A stretch of 64,000 bases of DNA from Micromonospora sp. C28SCA-DRY-2 (GTDB lineage Bacteria > Actinomycetota > Actinomycetes > Mycobacteriales > Micromonosporaceae), in assembly GCF_030519475.1 (NCBI RefSeq), contig NZ_JAUMKD010000003.1, positions 682,001-746,000 on the forward strand, read 5' to 3'. Positions within the stretch are counted from its first letter, which is position 1. Every line of letters starts with the position of its first letter. The notes under the pieces are model-generated. The model was not told the DNA's origin. It saw only the letters and a list, made by a program, of their open reading frames with translations, and did not search any database. This document shows positions 1 through 7,173 of the stretch, piece after piece. Position numbers and translations under genes: made by a program.

Positions 1-92
1 GCCAGGGGTAGGCCGGCCGCGTCGTCGACGCGTGCCGACGGCCTTGACGAGCGCCGTTAACTTGTGCCGGTGATCGCGTACCGCGGGCCGTC

Positions 93-686
93 ATGAGCGG
101 GAAGCGCATCCGGCTGTCCGTGGACCCGCCGGCGGGGTGCAGGATCGTCACGCTGGCCGCGGGGCTCGTCCTGGCCTCGATCCTCGCCTGCCTGGCCGGG
201 CTACTGGTCAAACCGACGGCGATGTTCTTCACCGAAGGCGACTTCAGTGTCGGCAGTGTGCTCCTTTTCGTCGTCTACGTCGTCATCATGTGCGCCGTCC
301 TCTACGCCGTCGGCGCCCTGGCCCGGGTGTACCTGCGGATGGGACGGACCAGGACGTGGCTCAGGGGCACCGTGCTCGTGGAACGGCGGATCGTGCTGCG
401 CCGGAAGATCGATCTGTCCACCGCACGGGTGGAGTTGCGGCAGACCATCACCGCCGGCGACGTCACGCTCATCCTCGTGGCCATCGACCAGCGTTCGGGC
501 CGGAGCCTGGAGCTGACGGTCGTGGACGGTGCGATGATCCTGCCCGGGTCCGAACTCACCGCCCTCGCCCGGGCGATCGTCGGTGTGCCCAGCCTCGGCG
601 CCCGCGCCGGCGACGACCACGCGAACGCGATGATCGTCGCCGGCAGGCTGAGCGAGCTCACGGCCGTGGCCGACGAACGGCCGTAG
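93..686 (+). CDS. hypothetical membrane protein, two N-terminal helices
   Basis: I do not recognise this 197-residue protein. Two hydrophobic segments lie near residues 19-41 and 54-77. About 115 polar residues follow, rich in Val, Leu and Arg, that look like a small soluble beta/alpha domain on one face of the membrane. It starts at ATG; no clear ribosome binding site precedes it. The next gene is convergent, so it appears to stand alone. Its coding character is good (strong third-position GC, sensible hydropathy), but no function can be assigned. Confidence 0.7.
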   Translation: MSGKRIRLSVDPPAGCRIVTLAAGLVLASILACLAGLLVKPTAMFFTEGDFSVGSVLLFVVYVVIMCAVLYAVGALARVYLRMGRTRTWLRGTVLVERRIVLRRKIDLSTARVELRQTITAGDVTLILVAIDQRSGRSLELTVVDGAMILPGSELTALARAIVGVPSLGARAGDDHANAMIVAGRLSELTAVADERP

Positions 687-724
687 CCCGTCGACGGCTC
701 CTCGACGGCCGCCCCCGGGCCGCG

Positions 725-1186
725 TCAGTCCAGGCAGAACTCGTTGCCCTCGGGATCGGTCATCACGATGAAGCCGCCGCTCAGCGGGGGTTCCGGCTCG
801 TGGCGCCGGACCCGCGTCGCGCCCAGCGCGACGAGCCGCTCGCATTCGTGTTCCAGCGCCGCCATCCGCTCCTCCCCCACCAGGCCGGGAGCGGCCCGGA
901 CGTCGAGGTGGACCCGGTTCTTGGCGACCTTGTCCTCCGGCACCTGCTGGAAGAACAGGCGCGGGCCGTGCCCGTCCGGGTCCTCGATGGCCGATCTGGT
1001 GTTGCGCTGCTCCTCCGGTACGCCGATCCGGGCGAGGAAGTCGTCCCACGCGGCGAGCGGGTCGGCACCCTCGGGCAGGTCGACGCCGGGTGGGCCGGGG
1101 TGGACGTAGCCGAGGACGTCGCACCAGAAGGTGGAGAGCGCCCGCGGGTCGTGGGCGTCGAAGGTGACCTGGAAGTGGCGGCTCAT
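725..1186 (-). CDS. VOC-family (glyoxalase/bleomycin-resistance fold) protein
   Basis: This 153-residue protein has the single-domain vicinal-oxygen-chelate layout: a beta strand beginning FQVTFDAHDP, a central KNRVHLDV strand, and a C-terminal DPEGNEFCLD signature typical of the actinobacterial Glyoxalase_6 group. These proteins are probably metal-dependent small-molecule enzymes or binding proteins; the substrate is unknown. The ATG is preceded by ACGGAG at a suitable distance. A second, tandem VOC protein lies at 46704-47402 and shares the KNR-H and DPEGNEFC motifs. It sits downstream of the carboxypeptidase gene on the same strand with a gap of about 235 bp, so it is probably a separate transcript. 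Confidence 0.88.
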   Translation of the reverse strand: MSRHFQVTFDAHDPRALSTFWCDVLGYVHPGPPGVDLPEGADPLAAWDDFLARIGVPEEQRNTRSAIEDPDGHGPRLFFQQVPEDKVAKNRVHLDVRAAPGLVGEERMAALEHECERLVALGATRVRRHEPEPPLSGGFIVMTDPEGNEFCLD

Positions 1187-1421
1187 CGGGTTGCTCCGTC
1201 CGTGGCGGGTCTCGGGTGCGGGTACCGGTCGGGTGGCCGGCCGGCCGCGGACCGGTGGTGGATCGGCGCCGGCGCGGGCTTCCGGTCGAGGTGGCCGTGG
1301 TCCATAAAGTCACCCTGACACGTCTGGCGGACAGGATCGTTCCGCAATCGCCAGAACGGTCGACGGTTAGGGCGTCACGGTCGCGCCGGATCCAGGCCGC
1401 GTCCCCCGACCGGCCGGCTGG

Positions 1422-2705
1422 TCAGCGATGGTGTCGGATGCGGTCCCAGGTGCTCGGTGGCTCCAGCCCTTCGCCGGTGCGCAGCGCCGTGGTGACCGGC
1501 GCGCTCTCGCCGGCGACAGCGGTGAGCCGGCCGTGCTCGGTGTGGGCCGGCAGCCGCGCCGGTACGGCCGGGATGTCGAGGTCCAGCCGCACCTCCATGC
1601 CGGGCCAGCCGACCACTGTCACATCGGCGGTGGCGTCGATCGTCGTGCCGGCGCCGAGCGGTCCGCGTACCGCCGCGACCTGGTCGCCGGCCCGCACGAT
1701 CGGGTGCTCGCCGATCGCCTTGGCGGCGGTGCGGACCAGCGGGCGGGTGGCCCGGAACACCCGGTCCAGTTGCACGGGGGTGTTCGCGCCGGGCTGCCCG
1801 AGGACGGCGCCCACGATGGTGAGCTTCCGGCCGCCGACCGTGACGACGGCGGCGAAGACCAGGCAACCGCCGGCCTCGTCGGTGGAGCCGGTCTTGATCC
1901 CGACGACGCCGTCCCTGCCGACCAGGGAGTTGTAGTTCTTCACGGTGCCGGCGACCGGCAGGGTGGCCGTCCGCTGCGCCACGATTTCCGCGAACGCCGG
2001 CAGCTCCATCGCCTTGCGGGCCAGGATCACCTGGTCCACGGCGGTGCTCACGGTGCCCGCGTCGAGTCCGGCCGGGTCGGTGTAGTGGGTGTCGGCCATG
2101 CCGAGCGCGGCGGCGGTGTCGTTCATCTTGTCGACGAACGCCTCGACGCTGCCGGCGTCCCAGGCGGCCAGGATCCGTGCCATGTTGTTCGCCGACGGGA
2201 GCAGCACCGCCTGGAGCGCCTGGCGCTCGGTGAAGACCGCGCCGGCGACCACCGGCACCAGCGACTCCCCGCGCGCCAGTTCCCTCGGGTACGCGGCGGC
2301 CTGCGCCGCGCTGACCGTCAGCCTCGGCCCGGCCTCGCCCCGGTCGAGGGGGTGCTCGGTGAGGATGACGTACGCCGTCATCACCTTGGCCACGCTCGCG
2401 ATCGGCACCGGGTCGTTGCCGCCCGAGGTGCCCAGCGAGCCGAGCCCCGCCACCGTGAGGGCGGCCTGACCCCGCTGTGGCCACGGGATCGTCGGGGCGG
2501 CGCCGGGGATGACCGTCGACGCGGGCAGGGTCCGGGTGACGGTCGGCGCCGGCAGCGGGCGGCGCAGCGGCTCGACCGCGACCAGCGAGGTGCCGGCCAG
2601 CAGCACGGTCAGCAGACCGGCGGTCAGCAGCCGGCGGCCGCGACGCCGACCCGGCGGTGGTGGGGCGGCCGGTCCGGTCACCCGGGCCGTGGCGGAGTAG
2701 GTCAT
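1422..2705 (-). CDS. serine-type D-alanyl-D-alanine carboxypeptidase (PBP5-like, peptidase S11)
   Basis: The 427-residue protein trims the terminal D-Ala from peptidoglycan stem peptides outside the membrane. The three penicillin-binding motifs are present in order: SVAK near residue 104 (nucleophile Ser and Lys), SANN near 171 (SxN) and KTG near 271. An Arg-rich cytoplasmic tail is followed by a hydrophobic segment at about 27-44, which acts as a signal anchor or signal peptide. The ATG at 2705 was chosen because it places the Arg-rich stretch and the membrane segment at the N terminus; a much longer open frame upstream is non-coding. The C-terminal 90 residues form the usual extra beta domain of the family. 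The next upstream gene on this strand encodes a beta-lactamase, another active-site-serine penicillin-recognising enzyme. Confidence 0.93.
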   Translation of the reverse strand: MTYSATARVTGPAAPPPPGRRRGRRLLTAGLLTVLLAGTSLVAVEPLRRPLPAPTVTRTLPASTVIPGAAPTIPWPQRGQAALTVAGLGSLGTSGGNDPVPIASVAKVMTAYVILTEHPLDRGEAGPRLTVSAAQAAAYPRELARGESLVPVVAGAVFTERQALQAVLLPSANNMARILAAWDAGSVEAFVDKMNDTAAALGMADTHYTDPAGLDAGTVSTAVDQVILARKAMELPAFAEIVAQRTATLPVAGTVKNYNSLVGRDGVVGIKTGSTDEAGGCLVFAAVVTVGGRKLTIVGAVLGQPGANTPVQLDRVFRATRPLVRTAAKAIGEHPIVRAGDQVAAVRGPLGAGTTIDATADVTVVGWPGMEVRLDLDIPAVPARLPAHTEHGRLTAVAGESAPVTTALRTGEGLEPPSTWDRIRHHR

Positions 2706-2785
2706 CTGGTGGTGTCTCCCGGGGTGGCGCGACAGGCGTGCTGATCTGGTGTTACTGGCGGAAGCGTCGGGCGGGCGCCGGCCGC

Positions 2786-3742
2786 TCAGGTGAGGGTGTC
2801 CACCACGTAGGCGGCGGCCTCGGCGATGAGGGCCTGATCGTATGCGGCGTCCCGGGTGGGCTTGCTGGACATGATCGAGATGACCAGGGGCGCCGCGCCC
2901 GGGGGCCAGACCAGGGCGATGTCGTTGAGCGTGCCGTAGTCGCCGGTGCCGGTCTTGTCGGCCACGGTCCAGCCCTTCGGCACGCCGGCCCGGACGCGTT
3001 TGGCGCCGGCGCCGGTGGCGTTGCGCTCCAGCAGGTCGCGCAGGAAGGCGCGCTTGTCGGGCGGCAGGGCGTCGCCCAGCACGATCCGCTGGTAGTCGGT
3101 GCCGATCGCGCGGGGCGACGTGGTGTCGCGGAGGTCTCCGGGGACGGCTGTCACGATGTGCGGCTCGATCCGGTCCATCCGGGTGACCGGGTCGCCCAGG
3201 CCGCGCAGGTACGCGGTCAGCCGCGCCGGGCCGCCGAGGTCGCGGAGCAGGAGGTTGCCGGCGGTGCCGTCGCTGTAGCGGACCGCCGCGTCGCAGATCT
3301 GGCGGATCGTCATCCCGGTGGCCACGTGCCGCCGGGTGATGGCGGAACTCTTCATGAGGTCCTCCGCGCTGTACCTGACCAGCGTGTCCAGGTGCGACAG
3401 CGGGTGGTGGTGCAGCACGGCCGCCGCGGCCAGGCCCTTGAAGGTGGAGCAGAACGCGAACCGTTCGTCCGCCCGGTGCGCGACCGTCGTGCCGGTGCCG
3501 GTGGCGAGGGCGTACACGCCGAGGCGGGCGCCGAACCGGCGCTCCAGCTCGACGAGCCGGTCGTGTCGCTCGTCCGGCCCGGTGGCGGCGGAACTGGTCG
3601 CGGCCGCAGCGGTGGGAGCGGAGGCGGTGGGGTCGGCAGCGGGTGCCGAGCCGTCCGTGCAACCGGCCAGGGGTAGCGCCACCGCCGCCCGCAGCAGGGC
3701 CCGGCGAGTGGTGGTCGGTCGCGGCGACACGTCCGGGGTCAT
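2786..3742 (-). CDS. bla: class A beta-lactamase, Tat/lipoprotein type
   Basis: This serine beta-lactamase hydrolyses beta-lactams outside the membrane. Counting from the ATG at 3742 (318 residues), STFK is near 99 (Ambler 70-73), SDG near 157 (130-132), an EPHIV segment near 193 (Glu166 region) and KTG near 263 (234-236). The export signal TTTRRALL, a hydrophobic run and PLAGC indicate twin-arginine export and lipid attachment at Cys28. An in-frame ATG at 3784 would add 14 residues. I prefer 3742 because it has AAAGG upstream and a compact signal, but 3784 would be leaderless from the ECF-type promoter noted separately. Oddity: the position equivalent to Asn170, which normally holds the deacylation water, is Val. 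Class is certain; spectrum is unknown. Confidence 0.92.
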   Translation of the reverse strand: MTPDVSPRPTTTRRALLRAAVALPLAGCTDGSAPAADPTASAPTAAAATSSAATGPDERHDRLVELERRFGARLGVYALATGTGTTVAHRADERFAFCSTFKGLAAAAVLHHHPLSHLDTLVRYSAEDLMKSSAITRRHVATGMTIRQICDAAVRYSDGTAGNLLLRDLGGPARLTAYLRGLGDPVTRMDRIEPHIVTAVPGDLRDTTSPRAIGTDYQRIVLGDALPPDKRAFLRDLLERNATGAGAKRVRAGVPKGWTVADKTGTGDYGTLNDIALVWPPGAAPLVISIMSSKPTRDAAYDQALIAEAAAYVVDTLT

Positions 3743-3776
3743 CGGTCGGAGCAGGCCTTTGGAATGGTTGGTCGAG

Positions 3777-4052
3777 GTGTCCATCGTTGGTTACACGCGT
3801 GATCCACTCGGCGCGGTTGCACCTGGCGGCGGCGCGTCGTGCCGGCCGGCTGGCGGCGCCGTCACCGCCTTCACGGGTCGCCTGGTCCGCACCGGCGCGG
3901 TCTACCTGGCCCTGGCGCTGGTGCTCGGCGCGTTCGTCGCGCCGTTCGCGGCGGACGCGTACCGCACCCTGACCCCACCGCCGCCCCCGCCGCCGGCGCC
4001 CACCGTCGGTCAGGAGCACAGCGGCGGCGACAATCGCTGCCCGGGCGGGTAG
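3777..4052 (+). CDS. small single-span membrane protein with proline linker
   Basis: This is a tentative 91-residue gene starting at GTG. From about residue 41 it has one good membrane helix (VYLALALVLGAFVAPF), then a Pro run and a short extracellular tail ending in HSGGDNRCPGG. The layout (Arg-flanked helix, proline linker, Cys/Gly tail) looks like a real secreted or anchored small protein rather than a shadow of the opposite strand, which is non-coding from 3785 onward. The start is uncertain: the GTG lies in the 5' region of the divergent beta-lactamase gene, and no Shine-Dalgarno sequence is obvious. Function unknown. Confidence 0.42.
   Translation: MSIVGYTRDPLGAVAPGGGASCRPAGGAVTAFTGRLVRTGAVYLALALVLGAFVAPFAADAYRTLTPPPPPPPAPTVGQEHSGGDNRCPGG
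3794..3821 (-). promoter_or_regulatory. candidate ECF-sigma promoter of the beta-lactamase gene
   Basis: On the minus strand TGCAACC (3821-3815) is followed after 17 bases by CGTG (3797-3794), just before the beta-lactamase start codons. The same -35 heptamer and the same 17-base spacing to CGTC precede the ECF sigma gene at 11495. Inference from motif similarity only. Confidence 0.4.
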
Positions 4053-4145
4053 CCGGGGCCGAGTGGGCTGTCCGGGAGCCGGCCACGGGCCTGCTCGCTG
4101 GCTCGGCGGTGCGGGAGCCGGCGGCACCCCGCCGGCCGGCCGGGC

Positions 4146-4664
4146 TCAGCGGTCCGTGCCGGCGGTGGGCGTCTCGTCCCAGGTCCACAGCGAGCGCAGC
4201 GCGATCCCGTCGTGCCCCGACAGGGTGCGGTTGGCGGCCAGGTAGCGGGCGGCGAGCTGGCCGAGGGCCTTGCGTTCCTCGCGGAACCCGGTACGCGTCC
4301 AACGCCGGCTCATGGCGCGTTCCCACAACCGGTCGACCTCGCGGTCGAGGCTGGGCACCAGCGCGGTGCTGGCCGGCGAGCCGACCAGCAGGACGGCGTA
4401 CATCGCGCTGTTCCAGGCGATCGTCGCCTCCCGGTAGTCCGCCATCGCCATCGCCGCCTCGTCGCCGTGTTTGTCCTCCAGGTACGCCAGGTTCATCAGC
4501 CGCCGTACCAGCGTCTGCAGCGCCGACAGCAGGTCGATCGCGGCCTTCAGCTCCGCGTCCCGTTGCCACCGGCGGCGTTCGTGGCGGACGGTCGCCAGCG
4601 CCACCAGCAGCCCACCGGCGATGGCGAGCACTCCCCCGACGAGGGAACCGAGGACAGCCTCCAT
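4146..4664 (-). CDS. hypothetical protein with N-terminal membrane anchor and helical body
   Basis: I do not recognise this 172-residue protein. It opens with a Gly/Ala-rich hydrophobic helix (about residues 5-24), followed by RHERRRWQRD and a long, charged, mostly helical cytoplasmic body with conserved-looking Trp residues near the end (LRSLWTWDE). The layout resembles anchored proteins of unknown function that are common in actinomycetes. The ATG at 4664 was chosen over one 24 bases upstream because the membrane helix then begins immediately. The next gene downstream on the opposite side is separate, and no operon partner is evident. Confidence 0.72.
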   Translation of the reverse strand: MEAVLGSLVGGVLAIAGGLLVALATVRHERRRWQRDAELKAAIDLLSALQTLVRRLMNLAYLEDKHGDEAAMAMADYREATIAWNSAMYAVLLVGSPASTALVPSLDREVDRLWERAMSRRWTRTGFREERKALGQLAARYLAANRTLSGHDGIALRSLWTWDETPTAGTDR

Positions 4665-4700
4665 GGGTGCAGTGTGGTGCCGGCGCACAAGCCGGGCGGC

Positions 4701-5492
4701 TCAGGCGCGCAGCCGGCGGACGAGTTTGCGGAGCCCGGCCTGCCAGCCGTCCGGGTCCTCGGCGCGGCGGCGGGCGTAGCCGGCGACCTCGGGGTGCGGC
4801 AGGATGAGGAACCGCTCCTCGGCCAGCCCGGCGATCACCGCGTCCGCCACCTGGTCCGGGCTGAGCACCGCGCCGGAGGCGGCGATCACCCGGGCGCCGA
4901 GGTGCCCGGCGGCGAGCTCGTCGGCGAGCATCGGGGTGTCCACCCCCTGCGGGCAGAGCGCGCTGACCCGCAGGCCCTGGTCGCGGTAGGTGACCGCGAG
5001 CCATTCGGCAAAGCCGACCGCGGCGTGCTTGGTGGCGGTGTACGGGGCGTCGCCGACCGCGGTCAGCACGCCCGCCGCCGAGCAGGTGACCAGCAGGTAG
5101 CCGCCGCCCCGGGCCAGCATTCCGGGCAGCAGCGCCCGGGCGGCGTAGACGTGGGCGAGCACGTTGACCCGCCAGGCGCGGTCCCAGTCGGCGTCGGGCA
5201 GTTCCACTCCCCCGCCGGTGGCCACGCCGGCGTTGGCGCAGAACAGGTCGACCCGGCCGTACCGCCGCTCGGTGTCGGCGACCAGAGCGCGGACCTGCTC
5301 CTCGTCGGTGACGTCGACGGCCGCGGCGTGGGCGACCGGGCCGATGCCGGCGGCGACCGCAGCGGCGGCGTCGGCGTCGAGGTCGGCCACCACCACGGCG
5401 GCGGCGCCCTCGGCGGCGAACCGGCGGGCCAGCGCGGCGCCGATCCCGCCCGCCCCACCGGTGATCACGGCGATCCGGTCGGTCAGGTTCAC
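4701..5492 (-). CDS. short-chain dehydrogenase/reductase (SDR)
   Basis: This NAD(P)-dependent oxidoreductase has 263 residues, the classical SDR length. It shows the Rossmann glycine motif TGGAGGIG near residue 11, the NAG motif in CANAGV, a catalytic Ser in TCSAAG, and the YTATK catalytic Tyr-Lys pair. The GTG at 5492 is preceded by GGGAGAG. The gene begins one base after the stop codon of the upstream F420-dependent oxidoreductase, so the two are almost certainly cotranscribed and translationally coupled. The pairing suggests sequential steps on the same alcohol or ketone substrate, but the substrate cannot be told from sequence. Confidence 0.93.
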   Translation of the reverse strand: MNLTDRIAVITGGAGGIGAALARRFAAEGAAAVVVADLDADAAAAVAAGIGPVAHAAAVDVTDEEQVRALVADTERRYGRVDLFCANAGVATGGGVELPDADWDRAWRVNVLAHVYAARALLPGMLARGGGYLLVTCSAAGVLTAVGDAPYTATKHAAVGFAEWLAVTYRDQGLRVSALCPQGVDTPMLADELAAGHLGARVIAASGAVLSPDQVADAVIAGLAEERFLILPHPEVAGYARRRAEDPDGWQAGLRKLVRRLRA

Positions 5493-5493
5493 C

Positions 5494-6504
5494 TCAGCTC
5501 TCCCGCCCGCCGGCCGCGACCCGGGCGGGGCCGAGCCGGCCGACGAGGTCGGCCAGCGCCGCGGCGCCACCGGCGGCCAGCTCCGGGGTGGGCAGCAGCG
5601 CCAGCACGGGTACGTCGACCCCGGCGTCGGCGTACCGGGCGACCTGGTCGCGGCACTGCTCGGGCGAGCCGTGCAGCACCAGCGCGTCGACCACCTCGTC
5701 GGGCACCGCCGCGCCGGCACCGCGCCGGTCGCCGGCCGCCCAGGCCCGCCACATCGGCCCGAACACCTCCTCCCGGCCCAACCAGCGGTGGAACTCGGCG
5801 TACGCCGGGACGGTGAGGTAGCTGGTGATCAGCCGGCGGCCCAGCGCGCGGGCGTGCCCGGCGTCCTCGGTGGGGCAGACGAAGATCCGGGCGACCACCT
5901 CGAACCCGGGCCGGCGCTCGCCCGTGGCGCCGAGCGCCCGGGGCACGTCGTCGGCGGCCAGCCAGTTGAGGATCACCCCGTCGGCCTCGGCCGCGGCCAG
6001 CCGCAGCATGCCGGGGCGTAGCGCGGCGAGCAGCACCGGCGGCGGCGTGGCGGGCGGCCGTTCCAGGCTGAACCGGCGGACGGCGAAGGTGTCGTACGCC
6101 CCGTCCACCGTCTCGCCGGCCAGCGCGGCGCGCAGGAAGCGCAGCACGTCCCGGGTACGGCGGAACGGCTCGGTGTACGGGATGGCGTTCCAGTCGCCCA
6201 CCACCACCGGTGAGGAGGCGCCGATGCCGAGGGCGAACCGGCCGGGGGCCGCGTCGGCGAGCGCGGCGGCGCTCATCGCGAGCAGCCCGGGCCCCCGGGT
6301 GAAGGCCGGGGTGATCGCGGTGCCCAGCCGCAGCCGGGGCTGCCAGGCGGCGGCGAGCGCCAGCGGGGTGAACGCGTCCGCCCCGTTGACCTCGGCCGAC
6401 CAGACGTCGGTGAAACCGGCCCGGTCGAGGGCGGCGTAGACCGCCGCGTGGTCGGCCAGCGGGATCCCGCCCAGCGGAACCGTCATTCCCCATCGCTTCG
6501 TCAC
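5494..6504 (-). CDS. LLM-class F420-dependent oxidoreductase
   Basis: This 336-residue luciferase-like monooxygenase-fold protein is of the F420-using subgroup. Family hallmarks are the N-terminal RWGMTVPL strand, DVWSAE, the LRLGTAITPAF strand, GRFALGIGAS and a late-barrel ILNWLAADD segment. Such enzymes reduce or oxidise small organics with coenzyme F420, consistent with an actinomycete. I chose the GTG at 6504, which gives the usual N terminus; a longer open frame upstream adds a Pro/Ala-rich stretch with no family similarity. It is cotranscribed with the downstream SDR. Confidence 0.92.
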   Translation of the reverse strand: MTKRWGMTVPLGGIPLADHAAVYAALDRAGFTDVWSAEVNGADAFTPLALAAAWQPRLRLGTAITPAFTRGPGLLAMSAAALADAAPGRFALGIGASSPVVVGDWNAIPYTEPFRRTRDVLRFLRAALAGETVDGAYDTFAVRRFSLERPPATPPPVLLAALRPGMLRLAAAEADGVILNWLAADDVPRALGATGERRPGFEVVARIFVCPTEDAGHARALGRRLITSYLTVPAYAEFHRWLGREEVFGPMWRAWAAGDRRGAGAAVPDEVVDALVLHGSPEQCRDQVARYADAGVDVPVLALLPTPELAAGGAAALADLVGRLGPARVAAGGRES

Positions 6505-6632
6505 CGGTCGATCGTGCCCGCTCGCCGCGACCCGGATCAAGGTTCCGCCCGCCGGTTTCCCGGTCACCGGCGAGATCGGTGCCGCCGCCCCGCCGCGGCG
6601 AGCCGGCGGCACCGCGGCGGCTGTCGTCGGTG

Positions 6633-6923
6633 TCAGGTTGGGCGGGTGGCCTTGCCGTCGAGCCACAGGACGTCGGTGGCGTCGCGGTGTGAACCGGCCG
6701 AGCCGACGTGCTTCGTACTGATCGTCGGCCCCTTCTTGATCACGTGGACCAGGGCCATCGCGTGCCCGCGCCCGAGGCCGTACTCGCTCTTCAACCAGTC
6801 GACGATCACCCCGGCCTTCACGTCGGGCGCGTCGAAGTTGCGCTGCTTGGCCTCGTCGACGAGGGTGCGGGGGGTCTTGCCGGTCTTGTCCTCGATGGCA
6901 TCGAGGTACGCCTGGAACGACAT
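6633..6923 (-). CDS. DUF4287 domain protein
   Basis: This 96-residue cytoplasmic protein starts MSFQAYLDAIEDKTGKTP, the hallmark of DUF4287, and continues with the family's KAGVIVDWLKSEYGLGRGHAMALVHVIKKG stretch (the central Gly-Arg-Gly-His-Ala segment is near residue 50). The function of DUF4287 is unknown; members are small helical proteins often encoded near DUF1801 or SRPBCC proteins. The protein ends in a family-atypical tail of about 20 residues. It lies alone between the F420 oxidoreductase and a long hairpin, and the ATG is followed closely by the conserved block. Confidence 0.9.
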   Translation of the reverse strand: MSFQAYLDAIEDKTGKTPRTLVDEAKQRNFDAPDVKAGVIVDWLKSEYGLGRGHAMALVHVIKKGPTISTKHVGSAGSHRDATDVLWLDGKATRPT

Positions 6924-7075
6924 GGGTCAGCCTCCGATCCGGTGGTGCAGGTGCACGACGCCGGTCTCGAACGTCGTGGAGTCGTTAACGACCTTCCGGT
7001 ACGTCACGTCGTCGTCCTTTGAAGGGGTTACGACAACCACCTTCCGTGACTGCGAGACGACGATCAACGACGGTT

Positions 7076-7116
7076 CCGGCAATCATCGTTGCCCCAGAGG
7101 CAACGATGATTGCCGG
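7076..7116 (-). terminator. perfect 18-bp hairpin downstream of rph
   Basis: Arms 7076-7093 and 7099-7116 are exact inverse complements with a 5-base loop, and one further T-A pair (7075/7117) extends the stem. It lies 58 bases past the stop codon of the rph gene. No T-run follows, as is usual for actinobacterial terminators. A protein-binding palindrome is the alternative. Confidence 0.65.
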
Positions 7117-7173
7117 ACACCCGACGCGTCGTGCCGACCGGAAGCTACCGATGAGGCTTCCCGCTGTGGTCGC

